Assembly: GCA_039090855.1 (NCBI GenBank)
Contig: CM077034.1
Coordinates: 230,023,005 to 230,087,004, forward strand
DNA: 64,000 nt
Direction: 5' to 3'
Source: Macrothele yani
Taxonomy: Eukaryota; Arthropoda; Arachnida; Araneae; Macrothelidae
In this document: positions 1 through 11,123 of the stretch, piece after piece
How the letters are laid out: each line of letters opens with the position of its first letter
Position numbering within the stretch: the first letter of the stretch is position 1
Program-made: the position numbers and the translations under genes
The notes under the pieces: generated by a model
The model's input: only the letters and a program-made list of their open reading frames with translations
Told to the model about the DNA's origin: nothing
Databases searched by the model: none

Positions 1-223
1 GGTAATTGCATTTTTTTCACGTTTACGTATTCTGCACAAAATGGCCTGTTTGTCCCTTGAACACGTTCCAAAGCCTTCTGGATTTCAGAGCACAATAAAT
101 TGTCTTTCTTGTAATGTCCTGGCATTCTGACATTATTTTATTTCACTTGGCATCCAACCACACTTACTTTTTTATGCGCTATATAGCCGTTCATGATCCG
201 TCCTTAGCAAATGTCCAGCAGTA
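1..223 (+). mobile_element. Tc1-A copy 1, 3' end only (cut by window edge)
   Basis: These bases match the sequence downstream of the transposase in the complete Tc1-A copy at 43939-45473, from the last codons to the terminal inverted repeat. The terminal repeat reads as TCCTTAGCAAATGTCCAGCA just before a TA at 224-225. The last base of the element is A instead of the usual G, so the end is slightly decayed. The transposase body lies to the left of the window. Confidence 0.85.
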
Positions 224-396
224 TATAACACTGCATAAGGATTCGCTAATGCGCTTTCTCCTACCCATATTACTGAATATTCTTCTATATCTCACATAAA
301 AATATTTTACGTTCAACAACGCCAGTCACACGTCATTTTCTTTACAATATCTCTTCCTTTACTTCTTTTGAGCAATGTATATGGTAGTAGGTATCT

Positions 397-562
397 AAGA
401 AGGCACATTAACTTCTAAAAAATTAGTGATGCTGTTTACGATGCTTCTGCTATGACCAGAAGATGGAGTCACATGACCGAGGCACTTCGATCCAGGCCAG
501 GCTCCTCCAAGAAAGTAATGTGCACTTTTTCTTCACGGAACGATAATATTTATCATCTTTCT
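397..562 (-). pseudogene. Relic of an uncharacterised repeated protein, part 2
   Basis: Read on the minus strand, this stretch continues the reading begun at 6050-5832, on the other side of the inserted Tc1-B element. It contains a recognisable GHVTPSSGHSRSIVNSITNF segment, but only after a frameshift near 525. A stop follows soon after. The pattern (YFD.R.DSTL, then EPG, then LGHVTP.SGH) resembles a dispersed uncharacterised protein family found in several invertebrate genomes. I recall the family only by its motif pattern, so the assignment is tentative. It is not a functional gene here. Confidence 0.4.
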
Positions 563-573
563 TACACTGGCGG

Positions 574-3500
574 AAAGTGAAAAAAGAACACCAAGAAGGA
601 GACGTCTGATACCAACGAAATTTATACATAACGGAATACAGAGGATGACGTGATCAAAACATTATGGCAAAATACAGCTGTATTTGCTGGTAAACTGAAA
701 AATAACATTTCCATGTAACATGGTTAGTACGAGGTTGAACCGCCATGAACTGCGTCACACTGTGCAATTCTGGCATGGAGTCTGTCGTACAGATGTTGGA
801 TGTAAGTTTGGGGTATTGAGTTCCAAGCATCCTCAACCTGGACGCCTCAATCGGGGATGGTCGTGGCTAGAAAGTGAAAAAAGAACACCAAGAAGGAGAC
901 GTCTGATACCAACGAAATTTATACATAACGGAATACAGAGGATAACGTGATCAAAACATTATGGCAAAATACAGCTGTATTTGCTGGTAAACTGAAAAAT
1001 AACATTTCCATGTAACATGGTTAGTACGAGGTTGAACCGCCATGAACTGCGTCACACTGTGCAATTCTGGCATGGAGTCTGTCGTACAGATGTTGGATGT
1101 AAGTTTGGGGTATTGAGTTCCAAGCATCCTCAACCTGGACGCCTAAATCGGGGATGGTCGTGGCTAGAAAGTGAAAAAAGAACACCAAGAAGGAGACGTC
1201 TGATACCAACGAAATTTATACATAACGGAATACAGAGGATAACGTGATCAAAACATTATGGCAAAATACAGCTGTATTTGCTGGTAAACTGAAAAATAAC
1301 ATTTCCATGTAACATGGTTAGTACGAGGTTGAACCGCCATGAACTGCGTCACACTGTGCAATTCTGGCATGGAGTCTGTCGTACAGATGTTGGATGTAAG
1401 TTTGGGGTATTGAGTTCCAAGCATCCTCAACCTGGACGCCTCAATCGGGGATGGTTGTGGCTAGAAAGTGAAAAAAGAACACCAAGAAGGAGACGTCTGA
1501 TACCAACGAAATTTATACATAACGGAATACAGAGGATAACGTGATCAAAACATTATGGCAAAATACAGCTGTATTTGCTGGTAAACTGAAAAATAACATT
1601 TCCATGTAACATGGTTAGTACGAGGTTGAACCGCCATGAACTGCGTCACACTGTGCAATTCTGGCATGGAGTCTGTCGTACAGATGTTGGATGTAAGTTT
1701 GGGGTATTGAGTTCCAAGCATCCTCAACCTGGACGCCTCAATCGGGGATGGTCGTGGCTAGAAAGTGAAAAAAGAACACCAAGAAGGAGACGTCTGATAC
1801 CAACGAAATTTATACATAACGGAATACAGAGGATAACGTGATCAAAACATTATGGCAAAATACAGCTGTATTTGCTGGTAAACTGAAAAATAACATTTCC
1901 ATGTAACATGGTTAGTACGAGGTTGAACCGCCATGAACTGCGTCACACTGTGCAATTCTGGCATGGAGTCTGTCGTACAGATGTTGGATGTAAGTTTGGG
2001 GTATTGAGTTCCAAGCATCCTCAACCTGGACGCCTCAATCGGGGATGGTTGTGGCTAGAAAGTGAAAAAAGAACACCAAGAAGGAGACGTCTGATACCAA
2101 CGAAATTTATACATAACGGAATACAGAGGATAACGTGATCAAAACATTATGGCAAAATACAGCTGTATTTGCTGGTAAACTGAAAAATAACATTTCCATG
2201 TAACATGGTTAGTACGAGGTTGAACCGCCATGAACTGCGTCACACTGTGCAATTCTGGCATGGAGTCTGTCGTACAGATGTTGGATGTAAGTTTGGGGTA
2301 TTGAGTTCCAAGCATCCTCAACCTGGACGCCTCAATCGGGGATGGTCGTGGCTAGAAAGTGAAAAAAGAACACCAAGAAGGAGACGTCTGATACCAACGA
2401 AATTTATACATAACGGAATACAGAGGATAACGTGATCAAAACATTATGGCAAAATACAGCTGTATTTGCTGGTAAACTGAAAAATAACATTTCCATGTAA
2501 CATGGTTAGTACGAGGTTGAACCGCCATGAACTGCGTCACACTGTGCAATTCTGGCATGGAGTCTGTCGTACAGATGTTGGATGTAAGTTTGGGGTATTG
2601 AGTTCCAAGCATCCTCAACCTGGACGCCTAAATCGGGGATGGTCGTGGCTAGAAAGTGAAAAAAGAACACCAAGAAGGAGACGTCTGATACCAACGAAAT
2701 TTATACATAACGGAATACAGAGGATAACGTGATCAAAACATTATGGCAAAATACAGCTGTATTTGCTGGTAAACTGAAAAATAACATTTCCATGTAACAT
2801 GGTTAGTACGAGGTTGAACCGCCATGAACTGCGTCACACTGTGCAATTCTGGCATGGAGTCTGTCGTACAGATGTTGGATGTAAGTTTGGGGTATTGAGT
2901 TCCAAGCATCCTCAACCTGGACGCCTCAATCGGGGATGGTTGTGGCTAGAAAGTGAAAAAGAACACCAAGAAGGAGACGTCTGATACCAACGAAATTTAT
3001 ACATAACGGAATACAGAGGATAACGTGATCAAAACATTATGGCAAAATACAGCTGTATTTGCTGGTAAACTGAAAAATAACATTTCCATGTAACATGGTT
3101 AGTACGAGGTTGAACCGCCATGAACTGCGTCACACTGTGCAATTCTGGCATGGAGTCTGTCGTACAGATGTTGGATGTAAGTTTGGGGTATTGAGTTCCA
3201 AGCATCCTCAACCTGGACGCCTCAATCGGGGATGGTCGTGGCTAGAAAGTGAAAAAAGAACACCAAGAAGGAGACGTCTGATACCAACGAAATTTATACA
3301 TAACGGAATACAGAGGATAACGTGATCAAAACATTATGGCAAAATACAGCTGTATTTGCTGGTAAACTGAAAAATAACATTTCCATGTAACATGGTTAGT
3401 ACGAGGTTGAACCGCCATGAACTGCGTCACACTGTGCAATTCTGGCATGGAGTCTGTCGTACAGATGTTGGATGTAAGTTTGGGGTATTGAGTTCCAAGC

Positions 3501-4433
3501 ATCCTCAACCTGGACGCCTCAATCGGGGATGGTTGTGGCTAGAAAGTGAAAAAAGAACACCAAGAAGGAGACGTCTGATACCAACGAAATTTATACATAA
3601 CGGAATACAGAGGATAACGTGATCAAAACATTATGGCAAAATACAGCTGTATTTGCTGGTAAACTGAAAAATAACATTTCCATGTAACATGGTTAGTACG
3701 AGGTTGAACCGCCATGAACTGCGTCACACTGTGCAATTCTGGCATGGAGTCTGTCGTACAGATGTTGGATGTAAGTTTGGGGTATTGAGTTCCAAGCATC
3801 CTCAACCTGGACGCCTAAATCGGGGATGGTCGTGGCTAGAAAGTGAAAAAAGAACACTAAGAAGGAGACGTCTGATACCAACGAAATTTATACATAACGG
3901 AATACAGAGGATAACGTGATCAAAACATTATGGCAAAATACAGCTGTATTTGCTGGTAAACTGAAAAATAACATTTCCATGTAACATGGTTAGTACGAGG
4001 TTGAACCGCCATGAACTGCGTCACACTGTGCAATTCTGGCATGGAGTCTGTCGTACAGATGTTGGATGTAAGTTTGGGGTATTGAGTTCCAAGCATCCTC
4101 AACCTGGACGCCTCAATCGGGGATGGTTGTGGCTAGAAAGTGAAAAAAGAACACCAAGAAGGAGACGTCTGATACCAACGAAATTTATACATAACGGAAT
4201 ACAGAGGATAACGTGATCAAAACATTATGGCAAAATACAGCTGTATTTGCTGGTAAACTGAAAAATAACATTTCCATGTAACATGGTTAGTACGAGGTTG
4301 AACCGCCATGAACTGCGTCACACTGTGCAATTCTGGCATGGAGTCTGTCGTACAGATGTTGGATGTAAGTTTGGGGTATTGAGTTCCAAGCATCCTCAAC
4401 CTGGGCGCCTAAATCGGGGATGGTCGTGGCTAG
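574..4433. repeat. 13 tandem 297-bp units made from the Tc1-B end
   Basis: Thirteen head-to-tail units occur, twelve of 297 bp and one of 296 bp (unit 8 has lost one A in an A-run). Each unit runs from inside the terminal inverted repeat (AAAGTGAAAAAAGAACACC) through the 3' flank and the last ~47 transposase codons to GGTCGTGGCTA. The native fourteenth copy (from 4434) continues into the rest of the transposase gene at 4730, which shows the origin of the unit. Units differ at only a few positions, so the array is young. The short reading frames within it are repeated gene tail and non-coding DNA, not separate genes. Confidence 0.95.
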
Positions 4434-4583
4434 AAAGTGAAAAAAGAACACCAAGAAGGAGACGTCTGATACCAACGAAATTTATACATAACGGAATACA
4501 GAGGATAACGTGATCAAAACATTATGGCAAAATACAGCTGTATTTGCTGGTAAACTGAAAAATAACATTTCCATGTAACATGG

Positions 4584-5586
4584 TTAGTACGAGGTTGAAC
4601 CGCCATGAACTGCGTCACACTGTGCAATTCTGGCATGGAGTCTGTCGTACAGATGTTGGATGTAAGTTTGGGGTATTGAGTTCCAAGCATCCTCAACCTG
4701 GACGCGTAAATCGGGGATGGTCGTGGCTGGCCGTGGAGACCTGATAAGTCGCTGTCCCATAAAATCCCACACGTGCTCCATGGGGGACAAATCCGGTGAA
4801 CCATGGAAGTTGTCTCACACCCTGAAGTGCATGTTGCGTTGCACGTGCCGTGTGTGGGCGTGCGTTATCTTGCTGGAGAACCCAACGATGGACCGACCTT
4901 ACAAATGGCACAACAACGGGCTGAATGATGTTGTTGATGTAGGAGGTGCTGTTTAACGTACCCGGTACAAACACTAGTTGTGTACGGGAGTGATAGCTGA
5001 TCGCTCCCCACACCAGGAGATCAGGTGTAGGCCCTGTGTGTCGCAGCCGGATGCAAGAACGGTGGAGACGCTCCTCTGTGCGTCTGCAAACACGCATACG
5101 GCCATCGGAGGCTCCCAAGCAGAATCTGCTTTCATCGCTGAACACGACAGATCGCCATTGCGTTCTCGAGTGCAGACGTTGGCGACACCAGTGCAGCCGT
5201 TCCTGACGGTGGGCTGGAGTCAGAGGTACACATGCCAGAGGCACACGTGCACGTAGTCCTGCATCCAGTAGACGGTTGCGGATTGTTCGCACAGTCACCT
5301 CAGGTGCAACGGCAGCTCGGATTTGCGTCGCAGTGGATGTTCTGCTTGACAACGCCGCTCTTCTTATGCGTCGATCGGTCCGCTCATCAGTCCGTCTGTG
5401 ACTCCCGGTTCCACGTGTTCTCGTGTGGGAATGTTCCTCGGACCATCTACGCCACCATCGTACCACTACCGATACTTCCCGTCCAATACGACGATACGAC
5501 CACCCGGCCTCGCGGAGTCCGACTAGACGACCTCGCTCAAAGTCCGATAAATGCTGAAATCGTACAAGTCTTCCATGTCCAGGCAT
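4584..5586 (-). pseudogene. Tc1-B transposase, frameshifted
   Basis: This is a DDE transposase of the Tc1 family that cuts and pastes the element at TA sites. Reading from the likely start at 5586 (MPGHGRLVRF), there is an N-terminal paired-type helix-turn-helix (DFERGRLVGLREAGWSYRRI), then the first catalytic Asp in VVFSDESRF and the second in LQQDNARPH. A small deletion near 4790 shifts the frame just before the catalytic Glu. The Glu segment (SPMEHVWDFMG) and the C-terminus ending GGSTSY are readable in the next frame, down to a stop at 4584-4586. The element cannot make an intact enzyme. Confidence 0.88.
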
Positions 5587-5831
5587 TGCAGCTTCTTCAG
5601 GGTCTTCGCACGTGTCCGTACGCCGACGACTGATTACATTCACTTCGCCGTACTCCTTAAACACCACCGACGATAATTTGCATATTATGCCTTGCTGTGG
5701 CGTAAGCGCTCACCGGTTGTTCCCGAAATTAACATCACACCTACGTAAGCTCGACCCTATTAACATATGTCAATTTCATTATCGTCCGCCAATTCCTTCT
5801 TGGTGTTCTTTTTTCACTTTCCGCCAGTGTA

Positions 5832-6050
5832 TATAGGAACAGAGTTGAGTCATTCCTTACATCAAAATAGACTCCGCGAACGACTCTTCTGTCTGTCTGG
5901 GCATTTTCCTTTACATCCTTAGATAGCTTAATTTTTTCACGGATAATTTTGTTTTTATTAATGACCTTCTCGAGACTATCGACTGTAATGATGCCCAGTA
6001 CAGATTCGTTCATAAGAGCAACAATTGCATCACGACAATTAATGCCACAT
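5832..6050 (-). pseudogene. Relic of an uncharacterised repeated protein, part 1
   Basis: On the minus strand an open stretch reads KKCGINCRDAIVAL, then LGIITVDSLEKVINKNKIIR, and ends RGVYFDVRNDSTLFLY exactly at the right TA of the Tc1-B insertion. Removing the Tc1-B element and one TA lets the frame run on into 562-397, so the two pieces were once continuous. I take it to be a fragment of a repeated, probably transposon-derived protein. No start codon, splice sites or conserved catalytic residues can be pointed to. Confidence 0.42.
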
Positions 6051-6059
6051 TTTTTGAGT

Positions 6060-6813
6060 AAACCGGATTACCGAACAAAATATACCAAAATATAGTGGGT
6101 GGAACTCGAAGTGTAGACACCTGATGTATTTGCAGCAAAATATGAGCTTCTAAAATCTCGATTGAAAAAAAAAAGTCGTTTGTTGACCGATACTACTCAT
6201 GTCGACAAACCTTTTAGGAACATTTTCTTCTTGAAATAATGCATGATTTGTACGCTAGGGGGCGTAGATGTATATCTTATTTTTGTCAATATCTCTACTT
6301 CTAGGAGTCTGATTTGAAAAATTCCTTCTTTGTTGGATAGTGTTTCCTATGCGAAATGGCTTTCCTAAAAATTCAAAATTTTCGAGTGAATCATAGACTT
6401 TCCTCCAGGGGGCACAAAGGTAAATCGCGTTTTCTGCCTTATTTCTGCTCCTAAAACTCCGATTTGAAAAATTCTTCCTGTATCGCGTACAAGACCTGTT
6501 GGAAAAAATTTTTCACATAATTTCAAATGTTTCGTAAAGAATGGTTTGACCACCAGGGGGTAATTTTTTTTTCTTGGACCGATACCGCTCATATGGGAAA
6601 ACCTTTTGAGAATAATTTCTTCCTAAAATAATGCATGGTTTTTCCACCAGGAGACGTAAAGTCAGATCTTATTTTTGTCGATACCTCTGTTTCTAAGAGC
6701 CCGATTTGAAAAATTCTTTCTGTGTTGGAGAGCGTTTCCGGTGCGAAATGTTTCTCATGTAAATTCATGTTTTTCTTAACGCACAAGTGTGCAACCAGAG
6801 GGCGTAAGATCAC
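6060..6813. repeat. Degenerate ~155-bp repeats with a CTCF-like core
   Basis: About five diverged units share three elements: an A/T-rich 'fold' of the form GATTTGAAAAATTCTT, a TTTTTGTC.ATA.CTC box and a GC-rich core. The core appears as CGCTAGGGGGCGTAG (near 6255), CCTCCAGGGGGCACA (near 6402), CCACCAGGGGGTAA (near 6551), CCACCAGGAGACGTAA (near 6646) and CAACCAGAGGGCGTAA (near 6791). The inverted, better-preserved version of this family is at 34530-35990. No coding potential is seen. The block grades into the 333-bp array on its right. Confidence 0.75.
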
Positions 6814-8553
6814 GTTTACAGCAATATCTGAGGGATTAAAAACCCGATTGAAAATCTTCTTTCTTTGGTCAGATCTATTGTTTTCCATACCGGTTCCATT
6901 GATTTTGAATAGCTTTGATAAATTTAATTTGCGTCAGAACGGATTCAAAAGACGTGCTTATTACACCCGAAAATTCGGTGTCATCTTTCTTGTTTTTTTT
7001 CTTAGACCGATACCGCTCATATGGAAAACCCTTTTGAGAATACTTTCTTCCTAAAATAATCCATGGTTTTCCCACCAGGGGACGTAAGGTCACATCTTAT
7101 TTTTGTCGATATCTCTGTTTCTAAGAGTTCGTAAGCTCACGATTCCGTTTACAGCAATATCTGAGGGATTAAAAACCCGATTGAAAATCTTCTTTCTTTC
7201 GTCAGATCTATTGTTTTCCATAACGGTTCCATTGACTTTGAATAGCTTTGATAAATTTAATTTGCGTCAGAACGGATTCAAAAGACGTGCTTATTACACC
7301 CGAAAATTCGGCGTCATCTTTCTTGTTTTTTTTTCTTTGACCGATACCGCTTATACGGATAAACCTTTTGAGAATACTTTCTTCCTAAAATAATGCATGG
7401 TTTTCCCACCAGGGGACGTAAGGTCACATCTTATTTTTGTCGATATCTCTGTTTCTAAGAGTTCGTAAGCTCACGATTCCGTTTACAGCAATATCTGAGG
7501 GATTAAAAACCCGATTTATTACACCCGAAAATTCGGTGTCATCTTTCTTGTTTTTTTTTCTTAGACCGATACCGCTCATATGGAAAACCCTTTTGAGAAT
7601 ACTTTCTTCCTAAAATAATCCATGGTTTTTCCACCAGGGGACGTAAGGTCACATCTTATTTTTGTCGATATCTCTGTTTCTAAGAGTTCGTAAGCTCACG
7701 ATTCCGTTTACAGCAATATCTGAGGGATTAAAAACCCGATTGAAAATCTTCTTTCTTTCGTCAGATCTATTGTTTTCCATACCGGTTCCATTGACTTTGA
7801 ATAGCTTTGATAAATTTAATTTGCGTCAGAACGGATTCAAAAGACGTGATTATTACACCCGAAAATTCGGTGTCACCTTTCTTGTCTTTTTTCTTAGACC
7901 GATACCGCTCATATGGAAAAACTGTTGAGAATACTTTCTTCCTAAAATAATGCATGGTTTTCCCACCAGGGGAAGGAAAGTCACATCTTATTTTTGTCGA
8001 TATCTCTGTTTGTAAGAGTTCGTAAGCTCACGATTCCGTTTACAGCAATATCTGAGGGATTAAAAACCCGATTGAAAATCTTCTTTCTTTGGTCAGATCT
8101 ATTGTTTTCCATACCGGTTCCATTGACTTTGAATAGCTTTGATAAATTTAATTTGCGTCAGAACGGATTCAAAAGACGTGCTTATTACACCCGAAAATTC
8201 GGTGTCATCTTTCTTGTTTTTTTTCTTTGACCGATACTGCTTATACGGATAAACCTTTTGAGAATACTTTCTTCCTAAAATAATGCATGGTTTTGCCACC
8301 AGGGGACGTAAGGTCACATCTTATTTTTGTCGATATCTCTGTTTCTAAGAGTTCGTAAGCTCACGATTCCGTTTACAGCAATATCTGAGGGATTAAAAAC
8401 CCGATTGAAAATCTTCTTTCTTTCGTCAGATCTATTGTTTTCCATACCGGTTCCATTGACTTTGAATAGCTTTGATAAATTTAATTTGCGTCAGAACGGA
8501 TTCAAAAGACGTGCTTATTACACCCGAAAATTCGACGCCATCTTCCTTGTTTT
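6814..8553. repeat. 333-bp tandem array, six units
   Basis: The phrase GTTTACAGCAATATCTGAGG recurs at about 6814, 7147, 7481, 7706, 8038 and 8371, giving periods of 333, 334, 225, 332 and 333 bp. The short third unit carries a deletion of about 107 bp. Each unit also holds CATACCGGTTCCATTGA, TTAATTTGCGTCAGAACGG and a CCACCAGGGGACGTAAGG box, a weakened form of the neighbouring CTCF-like core. A single inverted unit occurs at 34190-34530. Several units share a reading frame of ~70-98 codons on the plus strand, but it contains no recognisable domain, so I read it as a by-product of the repeat. Confidence 0.9.
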
Positions 8554-8639
8554 AACTGAAAGCGAATTTCTGGCTGCTGTTCGCACACAGAATAACCAAA
8601 GTCACTCTTTTATTATATTTTAAATATTTCCGTACAACA

Positions 8640-8790
8640 ATATCCAGAATTATGTGTGAAAACACACGAATCCGTGTCCCCTGAATCCGCAGTAAGGCGC
8701 TCTCCCAACTGAACTACGCACAGAGAATGTCTCGGTGCAGATTTGCCGTCTTGACACGATGTTTTCACGTCTGTAGAACGTCACATCATC
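8640..8790 (-). mobile_element. SINE-B, tRNA-derived relic
   Basis: On the minus strand there is a tRNA-like head with a box A-like GTAGTTCAGTTGGGAGAGCG and a degraded box B region. It is followed by a tail that also occurs, in the same order, at 15110-15340 (GCAGATTTG.CGTCTTG.CAC..TGTTTTCAC). The two copies define a SINE family. The copy is decayed and has no clear target duplication. Confidence 0.65.
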
Positions 8791-8999
8791 TCTCTCTTAA
8801 TTATTTTTTTTGTTTTTTTGATGCGAAGTGTTAATTTGTCATTAATTCCAAACAATGTGTATAACAAACATTGCACATTGCGTCCCACCGCGAGAGAATT
8901 TTGCCATTATTCCATTTTCCCCCGTGACATTTCCTTCAAAATTTCCAAAATTCTGAAAACCTTTAATTTTAAAGTGGTTTTTTAAAGCCGATAAGCAAA

Positions 9000-9338
9000 A
9001 TGAACTTTTTTAGGATTGATGTTGAAGACAAAAACTCGTGGGGAATTTATCAAATTCCATGTGAATGTGGTGCTTCCTATATAGGACAGACTCGTAGAGC
9101 CTTGCGTTTTCGATTAAAGGAGTACAAAACCTACATTCGGAATTGTGACCTAAAGAAGTCATCGATTACTAAACACTGTTACGAAAAGGATCACGGATTT
9201 CTCTTTGAAGAAGGAAAACTTATTGACAAGCCAGATTCAACCACCAAACTTAATATTTTGGAAGCTTTCCATATATATCAGAAGTCTTCGCAACTTGTTA
9301 ATCACATGGCATCCATCCCATTTCCATCAAGCGCATGA
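9000..9338 (+). pseudogene. Penelope-like element GIY-YIG fragment
   Basis: The translation shows a GIY-YIG nuclease domain: WGIYQIPCECGASYIGQTRR carries the paired GIY and YIG motifs, the next Arg-rich helix reads RALRFRLKEY, and the conserved Glu is in NILEAFHIY. In animals this combination, ending a few dozen residues later, is the C-terminal endonuclease of Penelope-like retroelements, which nicks DNA to prime reverse transcription. No reverse transcriptase is present upstream, so this is the 3' end of a 5'-truncated copy. The open frame from 9000 is uninterrupted. The nearby Met is probably not a true start. Confidence 0.82.
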
Positions 9339-9580
9339 GCGCAACTAATCAAGGCCCGTGACTGTAAACACCATTTGCGATATTGATACGAGTGCCGAGC
9401 GATATAATTTATTAACTTTGGTGATCAAATGATACATCCGGGGTCTCGATCCCGCCGCAATCGGCAATTTATCCGCTATTGGGATACGAGACTTGTGGGT
9501 TCTTGTAATTTTGGGAGCTGGCATATTTTAGCGAGAACGTTAGCGGCTTGCTGAAACACAGGAATTCAATACAGGAATTA

Positions 9581-11121
9581 CACTGCTGGACAATTGCTAA
9601 GGACGGATCATAAACGGCTATATAGCGCATAAAAAAGTAAGTGCGGTTGGATGCCAAGTGAAATAAAATAATATCAGAATGCCAGGACACTACAAGAAAG
9701 ACAATTTATTGTGCTCTGAAATCCAGAAGGCTTTGGAACGTGTTCAAGGGACAAACAGGCCATTTTGTGCAGAATACGTAAACGTGAATAAAATGCAATT
9801 ACCGTCCGCAGGCGTTCCGACGCAAGATGTCCATACGGGATATGCCCACCAAGGAGGGCGATGCAAGATTCCACACGTCGTGTCATGCTTTGCACAACAT
9901 TATCAAGCAGCTGTTGGGGTAATTTATCCCATTCCTCTGTCAGTGCACGGATGAGGGTGTCCTTGTTTATTGGAGGGCATTGGCGACCAGCAAGACTCCT
10001 CCCCAAAGCATCCCACACATTTTCAATGGGATTCAGATCTGGAGAACGTGCTGGCCATACGAGGCGTTGAATATCCTCGCTCTCAAGACACTCCTGGACA
10101 GCGACTGTTCGATGACACGTTGCGTTGTCGTCCATGAAAATGAATCTATCACCGACAGCACCACGGAACATGCGAACATGAGGTAGCAGAACATCATTAA
10201 TGTATCGTTGGCCAGTCATAGTCCCAGTTGGAAGCACATAGAGGGACGTACGGCCATTGATCATGATGCCAGCCCATACCATGACACTACATGTCCGATA
10301 TCGGTCCCTTTCGTGTATGTTTGCTGGACAATATGCAGTACCACTATCACGCCAGATCAGTTGTCGTCGACAATTAGACGATAGACTGTATCTACTCTCA
10401 TCTGAGAAGAGGACAGCAGACCAGTCGTTATCAGTCCAATTGCGATGTTGATGGCACCATTGCAAACGGGCGGTACGGTGACGTCTCGACAATGGGATGC
10501 ACACAACAGGACGGCGGGCGTATAGTCCTCCTTCATGCAAACGTCTGGCGACAGTTTTTCGGGAGATCCGCTTGCCAGTAGCAGCCATAAACTGATTTGC
10601 TACCTCCCTAGCTGTGCTGCGCCGGTGTGTTTTTGTTGATAGCACTATGTACCGATCTTCTGCAGGTGTCGTACTGCGAACACGACCTCCCCCGTGACGT
10701 TTGCTACACTCTCCATTTGTTTGAAATGATTTCCAAAGCCTTGAAACAACACTGTGGCTCACGTCGATCTCCCTGGCAACATCTGTTATTTTTCGCCCTT
10801 CTTCAATCTTGCCAATAATACGGCCACGCGTAAAATCATCTAGGTGATGTCGGGAAGACATACTGAAAATTGCAAGTTCGTCAATTGATTCTTTCCCTTT
10901 CAACTTTGCGTTTGAACAACAACGGTCAATACGCGTCAAATCCTTTATATCTCTTATCAGCGCTATGACGTCACGAACAAGTTCGGCAATCCAAAATTTG
11001 CATACGCACAACACGTCTTACTGTATCCCGCACTTATGCTAATTTCCACATTTTCCTGCCTTCCATTTTATGGTTGCTATCGTTGCTACTGTCATCCGTC
11101 CTTAGCAATTGTCCGGCAGTG
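9581..11121 (-). mobile_element. Tc1-A copy 2, complete (1541 bp)
   Basis: The element has terminal inverted repeats beginning CACTGCTGGACAATTGCTAA at the left and CACTGCCGGACAATTGCTAA (read inwards) at the right. TA duplications flank it at 9579-9580 and 11122-11123. It contains one long transposase gene on the minus strand. Near-identity over long stretches with the copies at 43939-45473 and 57977-58744 points to recent transposition of this family. Confidence 0.95.
9674..10861 (-). CDS. Tc1-A transposase (DD34E), apparently intact core
   Basis: This is a Tc1-family DDE transposase of 395 residues from the Met at 10861 (MSSRHHLDDFTRGRI). The frame is open further up to 11014, but the helix-turn-helix starts right after this Met and the other copies agree. 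Residues 1-50 form the paired-type DNA-binding domain. Catalytic residues are visible: Asp154 in LFSDESRY, Asp245 in FMDDNATCH and Glu280 in SPDLNPIENVWD, with exactly 34 residues between the last two. The C-terminus after HIPYGHL differs in frame from the copy at 44200-45309, so the final ~60 residues are an extension caused by a small indel. The catalytic core is unbroken. Confidence 0.9.
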   Translation of the reverse strand: MSSRHHLDDFTRGRIIGKIEEGRKITDVAREIDVSHSVVSRLWKSFQTNGECSKRHGGGRVRSTTPAEDRYIVLSTKTHRRSTAREVANQFMAATGKRISRKTVARRLHEGGLYARRPVVCIPLSRRHRTARLQWCHQHRNWTDNDWSAVLFSDESRYSLSSNCRRQLIWRDSGTAYCPANIHERDRYRTCSVMVWAGIMINGRTSLYVLPTGTMTGQRYINDVLLPHVRMFRGAVGDRFIFMDDNATCHRTVAVQECLESEDIQRLVWPARSPDLNPIENVWDALGRSLAGRQCPPINKDTLIRALTEEWDKLPQQLLDNVVQSMTRRVESCIALLGGHIPYGHLASERLRTVIAFYSRLRILHKMACLSLEHVPKPSGFQSTINCLSCSVLAF

Positions 11122-11123
11122 TA

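Larger units (their letters stand above)
565..5829 (-). mobile_element. Tc1-B element inflated by an internal satellite
   Basis: This is one Tc1/mariner insertion, bounded by 36-bp terminal inverted repeats that begin CACTGGCGGAAAGTGAAAAA (565-600, and inverted at 5794-5829). It is flanked by the TA duplications expected of the superfamily (563-564 and 5830-5831). The transposase is on the minus strand at the right. A normal element of this type is about 1.4 kb. This one is 5.27 kb because thirteen 297-bp units lie between the left terminal repeat and the gene. It sits inside an older coding relic that continues on both sides. Confidence 0.9.

Noticed and set aside
720..4513. Repeated 60-76-codon frames in the 297-bp units
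   Set aside because: They are antisense or displaced readings of the Tc1-B transposase tail and terminal repeat, recurring only because the unit recurs.
5232..5633. 133-codon plus-strand frame opposite the Tc1-B transposase
   Set aside because: Antisense shadow of the transposase; no independent features.
9430..9480. tRNA-like head near GGGGTCTCGATCCC
   Set aside because: On the minus strand GGGATCGAGACCCC only loosely fits box B and there is no box A at the right distance.
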